From contig JAIFLU010000098.1 of assembly GCA_020048915.1 (NCBI GenBank), positions 1-48,464 of the forward strand: a stretch of 48,464 bases of DNA, read 5' to 3'. The notes beneath the pieces are model-generated. The model saw only the letters and a program-made list of their open reading frames with translations, was not told where the DNA came from and made no database searches. The translations under genes were made by a program, and so were the position numbers. This document shows positions 36,456 through 44,992 of this stretch, piece after piece. Position 1 is the stretch's first letter; the number at the start of each line of letters is the position of its first letter. Origin of the DNA: Bacteroidota bacterium. GTDB taxonomy: Bacteria > Bacteroidota > Bacteroidia > Bacteroidales > JAAUTT01.

Positions 36456-37931
36456 ATGAAGCCTTCAAAAATATGGTGGTTTCTTGTAGTTTTGTTAAGT
36501 GTTATTTTATTAGTGCCATCTTTATTTTCTGTTGGAGAAATTGACTTTAGATTCTTCAAATTAAAAATTCCACAATATTCATGGTTTAAACCCACTCCAA
36601 AACCTGAATACAAAGATATTTCGAGGATAATAAAATTAACTACCCTGCTAACTGATAGTTCTTCCAAATTTCCCCCTCCACTAAAAAAAACAAATAACGA
36701 TTCTTTAAAATCAATTGGGATAGATACATCTGCTTTTAGAACAGACACTCTTCGAAGCATAATTCAAAATATTGAATTTCCTGTTGGATATGACAGTCTT
36801 TTATTCCCCCTTTTCAGGGTATTTTCGGCAATGCCCGAACAAAAAAAACTGATTCGGATTCTTCATTATGGAGACTCGCAAATTGAAGGGGATCGCATTA
36901 CCTCGTATTTCAGAAATCAGATGCAAAACCGGTTTGGTGGCGACGGTATCGGAATGATCCCCGTAGTAGCTATTAGTCCATCCTCAATATCGTATGTATA
37001 TGATGTCTCTGAAAACTGGAACCGTTATGCCATATTAAACAGCGCTAAGAACTCTGGCATTTCGAATTACGGAGTACTTGGAAGTTTTTCCCGGTTCAGC
37101 AATTCCTCATCTTTACTAAAGCAAGATTCCGAAGGATGGATTTTATTAAAATATTCAAATATCCCCTATTCGAAAGCATCACGTTTTGGTTTATGTAAAC
37201 TTATAATGGGAGGTAACAAATCTCCTGTTTACATCGAACTGAAGAAAAAACAAACCGTTCTGGATGCCGATATTTATCCGGCAAATAAAGAATTGAAAAT
37301 AGTTGAATGGAAAGTTGATTCGGGAGCCCGGAACTTAATGATTTCGTTTAAAGGGAAAGATTCACCTGATTTATATGCAATATCCCTTGATTCCGAAAGT
37401 GGAATTGCCGTAGACAACATTCCATTAAGAGGAAGTTCAGGATTGGAATTTACCCGGCTTTTCAAGTCGCCCTATAATACCATTCTTAAAACCCTAAATG
37501 TTAAGTTTGTTATTCTGCAATTTGGAGTAAATGCCGTGCATGCAATGCCTCATAACATTAAGGGGTACGAAAAATCGTTTCGGCAACAATTAAAAGCTTT
37601 GCGTGCATCCGATCCACAATTACCTATACTGGTAATTGGTGTTAGTGATTTGTCACAGAAATCTGAAAAAGGATACACTACCAATGAAGCTGTAGAAAAA
37701 ATTCGAGATGCTCAAAAACGGGCAGCTCTTGAATCTGGTTGTGCCTTTTGGGACCTCTATGAGGCAATGGGAGGGAAAAATTCGATGCCAAGCTGGGTAT
37801 TTGCCAATCCGCCGCTGGCACAAAAAGACTTTACTCATTTCAGTCCCCTGGGGGCTAAACTGGTAGGTGAAATGTTCTATCGCTCCTTAATGGCCGAATA
37901 CGAAAAATTTCTGATACAAACTTCCAACTAA
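36456..37931 (+). CDS. SGNH/GDSL-hydrolase-like protein (PatB/AlgX-type candidate)
   Basis: A 491-residue protein with an N-terminal TM anchor (about residues 5-25) and an extracytoplasmic SGNH fold. Nucleophile S141 lies in H-Y-G-D-S-Q-I-E-G-D; Q-F-G-V-N-A-V-H lies in the block III position; the block V dyad is D458-F-T-H461. Such proteins near an MBOAT act as O-acetyltransferases or esterases on cell-wall or exopolysaccharide sugars. The insertion between blocks I and III is long (about 200 residues, probably a carbohydrate-binding beta domain). It lies 49 bases after the lytic transglycosylase and 11 before the second SGNH gene. Confidence 0.8.
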   Translation: MKPSKIWWFLVVLLSVILLVPSLFSVGEIDFRFFKLKIPQYSWFKPTPKPEYKDISRIIKLTTLLTDSSSKFPPPLKKTNNDSLKSIGIDTSAFRTDTLRSIIQNIEFPVGYDSLLFPLFRVFSAMPEQKKLIRILHYGDSQIEGDRITSYFRNQMQNRFGGDGIGMIPVVAISPSSISYVYDVSENWNRYAILNSAKNSGISNYGVLGSFSRFSNSSSLLKQDSEGWILLKYSNIPYSKASRFGLCKLIMGGNKSPVYIELKKKQTVLDADIYPANKELKIVEWKVDSGARNLMISFKGKDSPDLYAISLDSESGIAVDNIPLRGSSGLEFTRLFKSPYNTILKTLNVKFVILQFGVNAVHAMPHNIKGYEKSFRQQLKALRASDPQLPILVIGVSDLSQKSEKGYTTNEAVEKIRDAQKRAALESGCAFWDLYEAMGGKNSMPSWVFANPPLAQKDFTHFSPLGAKLVGEMFYRSLMAEYEKFLIQTSN

Positions 37932-37942
37932 TATTTTAAACA

Positions 37943-39133
37943 ATGAGGTCGGGAATACCTTTCTGGGCTGCCTTACTTTTTGTTGTAAACATCTTTCTTC
38001 CTCTTCGGAGTCAGAATAAAAAACACTATCCGTTTATAAAATACGAACTCAATCAGCTTGTTTTGCCTAAAGACAGTTCGACCTGGATAAGCCTGGGGAA
38101 TAAGCTTACCACCTTAAAAGAGGGTAAAAACAAGGAATTTGTAGTGTTACATATTGGAGATTCGCATATCCAGGGAGACTATTTTACAGGCGAAATAAGG
38201 AAACAACTTTTTGAATACGCTGGAACAAAAATTCAATCAAGAGGAATTAGTTTCCCCTATCCATTAATCTCCTCAAATGGACCTGACGAATTAATTTATC
38301 CTCCTTCTAAACAATTTGAAGGAAGCAGTATCCGGCGACCCAAAGAAATGTTTTATCCTTTAACAGGGTATTGCATTGAGGGAGGCGATTCATCTTATTC
38401 ATTCACATTAAAAGATACTGCCGGATATCGCTTTAATCAAATTCTATTATACCACAGCCCAACTAGTATCTCCAGTTTGACAATAAACAAGGCCTTTCCG
38501 GCATCTACCACTTTATTAGAAGATTCAACTGCTGTTTCCCTTTTTCAAACAGAAGATTTTCATTCTGAATTCGAACTACAGGTAAAAACAGTTGGTAGAG
38601 CTAAACCTATTGGAATATTTGGCTTCAGTCTTCAAAACACAGACAATAAAATTCTATATCATAGTGTAGGTATCAATGGTGCTACCTTTGGTACGTTTTT
38701 AAAAATGGATGGCGTAAAGGAAATGCTTCAACATATAAACCCCGATTGTATTGTAATTTCGTATGGCACCAACGATGCCCTTGACAGAAACCTCGATTCT
38801 ACGCGATTTAAAAAACAAGTTTCTACGTCTATCGCTATTTTAAAGGAGGCGCTCCCTGCTGTCCCATTAATATTTACTACACCCGGAGATCACCTGTTAA
38901 ATAAGAAATATCTAAATAGAAAATTACCTGTTGCTTGCAACATAATAAAGCAGACTGCTATTGTAAACAATTGCGCTTATTGGGATTTCTTTAATGTTAT
39001 GGGAGGAAATAATTCTATCGGGATTTGGTATAAAAATCAACTTGCTTACCGGGATTTTATTCATTTAAGCAAAACTGGTTATAAACTGCAAGGAGATTTA
39101 TTTTTTTCTGCTTTCATAAAGTTGGCAAAATAA
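37943..39133 (+). CDS. Second SGNH/GDSL-hydrolase-like exported protein
   Basis: A 396-residue protein with a signal peptide (about residues 1-23). The SGNH residues are S74 in H-I-G-D-S-H-I-Q-G-D, the block III Y-G-T-N-D (G and N), and D371-F-I-H374. It is a shorter relative of the upstream SGNH protein, with the same G-D-S-(Q/H)-I-(E/Q)-G-D and M-G-G-(K/N)-N-S motifs, so the pair probably arose by duplication. One may be the transferase and the other an esterase, or both may act on different acceptors; this cannot be told from sequence. Confidence 0.8.
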   Translation: MRSGIPFWAALLFVVNIFLPLRSQNKKHYPFIKYELNQLVLPKDSSTWISLGNKLTTLKEGKNKEFVVLHIGDSHIQGDYFTGEIRKQLFEYAGTKIQSRGISFPYPLISSNGPDELIYPPSKQFEGSSIRRPKEMFYPLTGYCIEGGDSSYSFTLKDTAGYRFNQILLYHSPTSISSLTINKAFPASTTLLEDSTAVSLFQTEDFHSEFELQVKTVGRAKPIGIFGFSLQNTDNKILYHSVGINGATFGTFLKMDGVKEMLQHINPDCIVISYGTNDALDRNLDSTRFKKQVSTSIAILKEALPAVPLIFTTPGDHLLNKKYLNRKLPVACNIIKQTAIVNNCAYWDFFNVMGGNNSIGIWYKNQLAYRDFIHLSKTGYKLQGDLFFSAFIKLAK

Positions 39134-39206
39134 CCCATTTGCTTAAGAATAAAAAAAGATAGTATATTTGAAGGTATTGGAATTAACCTAAGTGCAATTC
39201 AAATTA

Positions 39207-40721
39207 ATGGAGCACTACCTGAAAGCATTTGTATACAGCCCAACGGAGCCATTCCTCTTCACGCAACCCGCGTTTTGGATTTTTTTCTTTGTAGTATTTT
39301 CAATTTTTTCGTTGCTATATAGGAATATCCAAGTTCGTAACAGCTTCCTTTTTATTGCCAGTTTGTTTTTTTATTATAAAACTGGAGGCTTGTTTGTTTT
39401 GCTCCTTATTATCTCTATATTAATAAACTACACCATAGGCATAAAACTATTTAGATCAAAAACATTAATTCGGAGAAGAACTTGGCTAACATCCGGAATA
39501 GTTATTAATCTGTTTATCCTCCTCTACTATAAGTATATCTATTTTTTTACAGGAATTATGAATACCCTGTTTCATTCGAACATCGAAATTAAAGACTATT
39601 TCGCTGTTTTAGGGAACTCTGTTATGAATACTCACCTGGAGGTAGCAACAATAGTATTACCGGTAGGAATATCTTTTTTTACATTTCAGGCGCTTAGTTA
39701 TGTAATTGATATATATCGCAGCCAGGTAAAACCGGTAAAGAGCATCGTCGATTTCGGTTTTTATATTTCATTTTTCCCGCAATTGGTGGCCGGACCAATA
39801 ATTCGAGCTTCGGAATTCATTCCTCAAATTTCCCGGAAATTTTCCTTAACCAAAAATGAATTTGGCCATGCTGTATTCCTTATTCTGAATGGCTTAATAA
39901 AAAAAATGATAATCTCCGATTTCATTTCCCTGAATTTTGTCGATCGTGTATTTGATGCCCCTCAATTGTATAGTAGTATTGAGAATATAATGGCTGTTTA
40001 TGGATATGCCTTTCAAATATATTGCGATTTTTCGGGGTATACGGATATAGCCATTGGGTTAGCCATGCTTCTGGGGTTTCGGATTCCTATCAATTTTAAT
40101 TCGCCCTATAAAGCGATAAGTTTAGTTGATTTTTGGAGGCGCTGGCATATCTCGCTATCAACTTGGCTGCGAGACTATCTCTATATTTCTTTGGGAGGAA
40201 ACCGAAAAGGGAAAATGATTACTCAACTAAATGTATTAATTACCATGCTTATTGGTGGGCTATGGCATGGAGCAAACATTAAATTTATTGTTTGGGGAAT
40301 GCTTCATGGAGCAGGGCTGGTAATTAATAAGGTAATCGCTTCCCTATTCTCAAAACAACTGAGAATTCCCATCTGGCAACAATTATGCGGAGGGTTTTTG
40401 ACCTTTCATTTTGTTTGTTTTGCCTGGATATTTTTTCGGGCTGAGAACATGGAAGTTGCTCTTTCAATTATTCGAAACATCGCGAGTGGAATTGACTTTG
40501 CCATTGCCAAACAATTTTTTAGTGAATTTGCAGGTATTCTAGCGATACTTGGCTTGGCAATGACAATACACTGGCTTCCTGCTAGGTGGAAAGAGTGGTA
40601 TCGGGGACAATTTATTAAGTTGCCTGTTTCGGCTAAATTCATTGTTATTGTTGTAGTTGCATTACTTATATATCAATTTAAAACATCCGATATACAGCCA
40701 TTTATATATTTTCAGTTTTAA
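39207..40721 (+). CDS. MBOAT-family membrane O-acyltransferase (PatA/AlgI-like)
   Basis: A 504-residue polytopic protein of the AlgI/DltB/PatA type. About ten hydrophobic segments are visible. The MBOAT core has P-V-G-I-S-F-F-T-F-Q-A-L-S-Y, F-F-P-Q-L-V-A-G-P-I, D-F-W-R-R-W-H-I-S-L-S-T-W-L-R-D-Y and the active-site G-L-W-H354-G-A, with a second H367 in M-L-H-G. The family moves acyl groups, usually acetyl, across the inner membrane to a periplasmic SGNH partner. The ATG at 39207 is preferred over a GTG at 39192. It follows the two SGNH genes by 73 bases, completing a transport-plus-transfer module. Confidence 0.9.
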   Translation: MEHYLKAFVYSPTEPFLFTQPAFWIFFFVVFSIFSLLYRNIQVRNSFLFIASLFFYYKTGGLFVLLLIISILINYTIGIKLFRSKTLIRRRTWLTSGIVINLFILLYYKYIYFFTGIMNTLFHSNIEIKDYFAVLGNSVMNTHLEVATIVLPVGISFFTFQALSYVIDIYRSQVKPVKSIVDFGFYISFFPQLVAGPIIRASEFIPQISRKFSLTKNEFGHAVFLILNGLIKKMIISDFISLNFVDRVFDAPQLYSSIENIMAVYGYAFQIYCDFSGYTDIAIGLAMLLGFRIPINFNSPYKAISLVDFWRRWHISLSTWLRDYLYISLGGNRKGKMITQLNVLITMLIGGLWHGANIKFIVWGMLHGAGLVINKVIASLFSKQLRIPIWQQLCGGFLTFHFVCFAWIFFRAENMEVALSIIRNIASGIDFAIAKQFFSEFAGILAILGLAMTIHWLPARWKEWYRGQFIKLPVSAKFIVIVVVALLIYQFKTSDIQPFIYFQF

Positions 40722-40776
40722 ATTGGTCTGATACATAATTATACTATGAGATGGTAAAAATATGGAACAAAATGCT

Positions 40777-41015
40777 TTTTAACACAGAGAAATCTGTTTT
40801 TGATCTTAAAAAGAAATCTGTTCATTGAAAATTAACGCTATTAAATAATTTAGGGTATTGAGAAAGCCCATAGGTCACAGAGTTTTAAAAATCGCTGGCG
40901 ATTTTCCCTCTGTGCGCTCTGTGTCTTCTCAAAAACACAACATTGATTAGTTGCACCTTGTTATATGTCTTATCTACTATCTATTTATATTCATAATTAA
41001 TTCTCTGTGTTAAAA
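40777..41015. repeat. 239-base element bounded by a perfect 15-base inverted repeat
   Basis: TTTTAACACAGAGAA at 40777-40791 and its exact complement TTCTCTGTGTTAAAA at 41001-41015 bound non-coding DNA. Inside are further copies of the same heptamer. This looks like a small non-autonomous mobile element or a REP-type cluster; no target duplication was evident. Confidence 0.5.
40876..40914. repeat. Nested hairpin in the CACAGAG element
   Basis: Outer arms CACAGAG (40876-40882) and CTCTGTG (40908-40914) enclose a perfect inner hairpin AAAATCGC-TG-GCGATTTT (40888-40905). A second CTCTGTG lies at 40917-40923, so two alternative outer pairings are possible. Confidence 0.55.
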
Positions 41016-41187
41016 TTAAACTGTTTCGAATTTTATTGACTCGCTTATTTAAAATAATCAACCTTCTCAAATCCATTCGTCAAAAAAAAGACAGAAAAAA
41101 TAGAATACGCTCATTTCCTGCATCTTACAATTTAAAAATTTTGTCAAAAAAATATCAATTGTTAATTCCCTGTTGATAAATATTTTC

Positions 41188-41195
41188 TATTTTTG
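41188..41195 (+). promoter_or_regulatory. Candidate -7 element before the 44-residue ORF
   Basis: TATTTTTG matches TAnnTTTG, 25 bases before the ATG at 41221. No well-placed -33 box was found (the nearest TTG is 12 bases upstream). Confidence 0.35.
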
Positions 41196-41220
41196 ACTAA
41201 ACATTAAAAAACTTTGACGA

Positions 41221-41355
41221 ATGGATAATTTTATGACACAAGTAGTTTTTTGGGCGGTTGTTTCCATCATATCATTCGGAATTTTAAGTTATTTAGTATT
41301 TACTTCTCCCGAATACGAAGAACAAGAAGACGGCTCTTTAATCCCTAAGGATTAA
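41221..41355 (+). CDS. 44-residue single-pass membrane peptide
   Basis: The ORF is ATG to TAA. A short polar start (M-D-N-F-M-T-Q) is followed by one hydrophobic helix (about residues 8-28, V-V-F-W-A-V-V-S-I-I-S-F-G-I-L) and an acidic tail (S-P-E-Y-E-E-Q-E-D-G). It has its own -7-like element at 41188 and a terminator-like hairpin at 41404, which supports a real monocistronic gene. No family was recognised. Positive charges are lacking on both sides of the helix, so topology is uncertain. Confidence 0.5.
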   Translation: MDNFMTQVVFWAVVSIISFGILSYLVFTSPEYEEQEDGSLIPKD

Positions 41356-41403
41356 TTCAAATACATTCTTTTCCACATCACACATTTGTTTATTCGCTTA
41401 TTG

Positions 41404-41456
41404 TAAGCATTCCAAACCGACAATTACTTTTAGTCGTAAAGGAATGCTTAAATTTT
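41404..41456 (+). terminator. Hairpin after the 44-residue ORF
   Basis: TAAGCATTCC (41404-41413) pairs perfectly with GGAATGCTTA (41441-41450). A 4-base inner stem (CGAC/GTCG) shortens the 27-base loop, and AATTTT follows. It lies 49 bases after the small ORF. Confidence 0.45.
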
Positions 41457-41530
41457 CTATATTCGTAGCTCCGTTTTGAATCGAAAACCCATTCATCAGC
41501 GGGTTAAAACCATTATGTTTTTTGGAGCTT

Positions 41531-42259
41531 ATGGAAAACTATCCTACCGATTTTGTTGGCAAGGAAACCCTTGAGGCTATTAATACTGCTGACAAGTTTA
41601 ATTACTGGATGTTCTCGGTTATTCAACCTTATTGCCAGGGCAATATCCTGGAAATTGGCAGTGGCATTGGCAATATATCTTCCTGCTTCTTAAAGGAGAA
41701 TGCCTCCATATACTTATCCGACATACGTGCGGACTACTGCAAATCGCTCAGCCAAAAATTTTCCGGATCAACCAATTTATTAGGTGTGGAACTAATCGAT
41801 CTCGCCGATCCAATGTTCGGGAGCCGGTATAATCATTTATGTAACAAATTCGATACTGTTTTTGCCCTAAACGTGTTAGAACACATCGAGAATCAAAATC
41901 TCGCCCTTCAAAATGCATCGAAACTTCTCTGCGAAAAAGGTCGCCTGATTATCCTGGTTCCTGCGTACCAAAAACTTTACTGCCGTTTCGATGAAGAATT
42001 AGGTCATTACAGGCGCTATACCCGCAAAACACTTTTGAAGGCAATCGCAAACGGAGGATTTTCACCAGTCAAAAATTTTTATTTTAACTTAGCCGGTATT
42101 GCCGGATGGCTTCTGTTTGGAAAACTCTTAGGTCGAAAACAAATTGAAAAAGGGGAAATGAATCTATACAACTCCCTGGTGCCAATATTCAAAATTGCCG
42201 ATGCTGTTACTTTTCATAAAATCGGCCTCTCGGTTATTTGCATCGCTCAAAAAAACTAA
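41531..42259 (+). CDS. Class I SAM-dependent methyltransferase
   Basis: A 242-residue protein with a Rossmann methyltransferase core: motif I I-L-E-I-G-S-G-I-G-N (about residues 41-50), acidic loop S-D-I-R, and F-D-T-V-F-A-L-N-V-L-E-H-I, followed by H-Y-R-R-Y-T-R-K-T-L. This is the type often found beside polyprenyl-phosphate glycosyltransferases. The ATG at 41531 is preferred over a TTG three codons upstream. It lies 16 bases before the GT2 gene, so it is the first gene of the glycan cluster. The acceptor is unknown. Confidence 0.85.
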   Translation: MENYPTDFVGKETLEAINTADKFNYWMFSVIQPYCQGNILEIGSGIGNISSCFLKENASIYLSDIRADYCKSLSQKFSGSTNLLGVELIDLADPMFGSRYNHLCNKFDTVFALNVLEHIENQNLALQNASKLLCEKGRLIILVPAYQKLYCRFDEELGHYRRYTRKTLLKAIANGGFSPVKNFYFNLAGIAGWLLFGKLLGRKQIEKGEMNLYNSLVPIFKIADAVTFHKIGLSVICIAQKN

Positions 42260-42275
42260 ACCAATTTTATTGTAC

Positions 42276-43001
42276 ATGAAGCTCTCAATTATCATTCCCG
42301 CGTACAACGAATCTGCCACTATAAAATCCATTCTAGAAAAAATAATCGAGGCTCCACTTCCTGAAAGTGTCACAAGAGAAATAATTGTGGTAAACGATTG
42401 TTCCTCAGACTCCACACTATCTCTTTTAGATGATTTCAAAAAAGAAAAACAATGCGCTGAGCTTTTGATTTTTTCGCAGGATAAGAATTGGGGCAAGGGA
42501 GCTGCCATCCATAAAGGAATCGAATTGTCTACCGGCGATTTTATTATCATTCAGGATGCTGACCTGGAATACGATCCGCGCGAATACACGAATCTATTAA
42601 AACCGGTTTTAGAAGGTTTTGCCGATGTGGTATATGGCTCTCGTTTTATGGGAGGAAACCCCCACCGTATACTCTTTTTCTGGCATAGCCTGGGGAATAA
42701 ATTCCTTACCTTTCTGTCGAACATGTTTACCGATCTGAATCTCACCGATATGGAAACTTGTTATAAGCTTTTCAGGTCGGATATCTTAAAAAACATCAAA
42801 CTACGAGAAAATCGTTTTGGCTTTGAACCCGAAGTTACCTCGCGGATTTCGCGGATAAAAGGGATTCGGATATACGAAGTGGGAATTTCGTATTACGGCA
42901 GAACATTTTCGGAAGGTAAAAAAATTAATTGGCGGGATGGATTAAGGGCAATTTATTGCATCCTGAAATATAATATCATATACCGAAACCCATATAAATA
43001 G
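42276..43001 (+). CDS. Family 2 glycosyltransferase, polyprenyl-phosphate (DPM1-like) type
   Basis: A 241-residue soluble GT2 enzyme: S-I-I-I-P-A-Y-N-E, N-D-C-S-S-D, Q-D-A-D-L-E-Y-D-P (the DxD region), Y-G-S-R-F-M-G-G-N and D-M-E-T-C-Y-K. The family makes polyprenyl-phosphate sugars on the cytoplasmic face, the donors for GT-C enzymes, and GT-C-like genes follow directly. The ATG at 42276 is chosen because the fold begins there; the frame upstream overlaps the methyltransferase gene and is not needed. Confidence 0.88.
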   Translation: MKLSIIIPAYNESATIKSILEKIIEAPLPESVTREIIVVNDCSSDSTLSLLDDFKKEKQCAELLIFSQDKNWGKGAAIHKGIELSTGDFIIIQDADLEYDPREYTNLLKPVLEGFADVVYGSRFMGGNPHRILFFWHSLGNKFLTFLSNMFTDLNLTDMETCYKLFRSDILKNIKLRENRFGFEPEVTSRISRIKGIRIYEVGISYYGRTFSEGKKINWRDGLRAIYCILKYNIIYRNPYK

Positions 43002-43006
43002 CGATT

Positions 43007-44992
43007 ATGCGGCTAAATGCTCTTTCGGAACAATTTGAAAAACGATTATTCTATTGGATACTATTCCTGCTTTTTGTACTATTCGTAATATTAAACCTGC
43101 TATCTGAAGGATCATATGGTGGAGGTGATGATATAGTTCACTACCGTTTTGCACATTTTGCTTTCAAATACCCGGAATTGTTTTTAGACCATTGGGCAAA
43201 ACCTTTATTTACCTTATTGGCATCCCCATTTGCACAATTGGGATATTGGGGAATTAAGGTATTCAATGTTTTAACAGGAACCGCAACTGCTTACTTTCTA
43301 TATAAAATAACATTGCTGCTTAAAATTCGTCGTGGATGGGTTTTGCCTGTATTTCTCTTTTTTATCCCGGTATACTCCACCATGCTCTTGAGTGGAATGA
43401 CAGAAATTCTTTTCAGCTTTGTCTTGATATTAGCCATTTACTTTGCCTTTAAAGAAAATTATATTTGGAGTGCTATTGTAATTTCGTTTTTGCCATTAGC
43501 CCGAACTGAAGGAATTGTGATATGGCCGGTTTTTGCATTGGTATTTCTTTGGAAAAGAGAATGGAAATCCCTGCCATTCATGATCACCGGCAGTTTAATT
43601 TATTCAATAATCGGCGGTTTTTATTTTAACGATTTTTTATGGCTTATAAACAGAATGCCTTACTCAAACACACTTGATGTATATGGGCATGGCGAATTGC
43701 TTCATTTTGTAAACGCTACAAAAATAATTTTTGGGCTCCCTTTGACACTATTATTCATTATAGGATTGGTCTCTGTTATTATTTCCTTTTTTAGATTTAA
43801 AAGAGCTGAATTACTATTTGAAGCTTTAATCATTCTTGGCTCTTTTTCTGCATTTTATGCGGCTCATTCCTATTTTTGGTGGAAAGGGATTACATCCCTT
43901 GGTCTAATCAGGGTGATGGCTTGTATTTCTCCGCTTTACGCACTATACGGCTTAAGAGGACTAAATATAATTCTAGACAGCGTTAATGCTACTTCAAAAT
44001 ATAACCAACTCTTTGAAAACAAAGTCTGGTGGAGAATAGTACCAGAAGCTCGTAAGTACGTTGTGACAATTTTAGTTGGTTTTGCAATCTATCTTAATAT
44101 TTCGACTTCCTTTAAAGTAAATACTATACCAGTACCTTTGCCTGAAAAAGAACAGCTGGTTAAAAAGACGGCCAAATGGTTTGAAAACTCACCATATAAG
44201 AATCGAAAAATATACGTTTGGGATGCTTACTTTTATTTCTTTTTAGGCATCGACCCTTATGATACCACTAGAATGGCCGATGGAATTCCTGATCGTCATC
44301 ATCCGGAAATTGGAGTAAAATCGGGAGAAATTGTTATTTGGGATGCACACCTTTCTGCGGTTGATGGCAAGTTTCCTTTTGATAGTATTGCCTCAAATCC
44401 TTATTATAAGTTGATAAAAGTAGTGATTCCGAGGCGGGAAATTCTGGTTTTTGGACATCCATATATGATGTGCTTTTTTGAACGATTAGATTCTGCCGGG
44501 GCGCATAGCAATTACGTTATATTAGATAGTCTTAAAAAGGCTGCAGTTCCTAAATTGAATAAAAGAATACTGATGACAGAAGGTTTTGAGTCTATCAATA
44601 AGATGAAAAACAAGAACTTACTTGATTCCGGTAAGGCAATTTCAGGTAAACGCTTTCTGCATATGACTTCCAGTGAAGAATACTACTCGCTTTTTGAATC
44701 AAACCCAAAATCGTTAGCAATTAACGAAGGTTCTCAGATTATCGTTGAATTTGACAGTAAGAAAGGTCCGGTTATATTGGTGATTTCACTTAAAAACCGA
44801 AGGAATATTTATTATTACCATCCTACAGAAACTAAGTTATCGGATGACTGGAGCCAAACTAGAGTTATAGCATCATTACCAATTCCTAAGGGCACCAGGG
44901 ACAAACTCAGTATTTACCTCTGGAACCCCAATAAACAGGAAGTCTATATCGATAATATCACTATTCAACTTTTGCAGGAATGTTTAGAGTAA
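43007..44992 (+). CDS. GT-C-like polytopic membrane protein 1
   Basis: A 661-residue protein with about 10-12 hydrophobic helices in the first 370 residues and a C-terminal extracytoplasmic domain of about 270 residues. The first outer loop carries acidic residues typical of lipid-sugar-using GT-C transferases (G-G-G-D-D-I-V-H-Y) and A-R-T-E-G-I lies near residue 165. The precise family was not recognised. It starts 5 bases after the GT2 stop and overlaps the next gene by 13 bases, so it is tightly operonic. Confidence 0.7.
   Translation: MRLNALSEQFEKRLFYWILFLLFVLFVILNLLSEGSYGGGDDIVHYRFAHFAFKYPELFLDHWAKPLFTLLASPFAQLGYWGIKVFNVLTGTATAYFLYKITLLLKIRRGWVLPVFLFFIPVYSTMLLSGMTEILFSFVLILAIYFAFKENYIWSAIVISFLPLARTEGIVIWPVFALVFLWKREWKSLPFMITGSLIYSIIGGFYFNDFLWLINRMPYSNTLDVYGHGELLHFVNATKIIFGLPLTLLFIIGLVSVIISFFRFKRAELLFEALIILGSFSAFYAAHSYFWWKGITSLGLIRVMACISPLYALYGLRGLNIILDSVNATSKYNQLFENKVWWRIVPEARKYVVTILVGFAIYLNISTSFKVNTIPVPLPEKEQLVKKTAKWFENSPYKNRKIYVWDAYFYFFLGIDPYDTTRMADGIPDRHHPEIGVKSGEIVIWDAHLSAVDGKFPFDSIASNPYYKLIKVVIPRREILVFGHPYMMCFFERLDSAGAHSNYVILDSLKKAAVPKLNKRILMTEGFESINKMKNKNLLDSGKAISGKRFLHMTSSEEYYSLFESNPKSLAINEGSQIIVEFDSKKGPVILVISLKNRRNIYYYHPTETKLSDDWSQTRVIASLPIPKGTRDKLSIYLWNPNKQEVYIDNITIQLLQECLE

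Larger units (their letters stand above)
40722..41220. other. Intergenic region with CACAGAG/CTCTGTG inverted repeats
   Basis: This 499-base stretch carries no convincing gene before the small ORF at 41221. It contains five copies of the heptamer CACAGAG or its complement (40784, 40876, 40908, 40917 and 41002), a 15-base perfect inverted repeat spanning 239 bases, and a nested hairpin. The right third is plain AT-rich DNA leading into a TATTTTTG element. Confidence 0.6.

Noticed and set aside
39192..39206. GTG start for the MBOAT gene
   Set aside because: An ATG five codons later precedes the first conserved segment and is the simpler choice.
42195..42275. N-terminal extension of the GT2 gene to 42195
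   Set aside because: It lies inside the methyltransferase gene, and the GT2 fold starts exactly at the later ATG.
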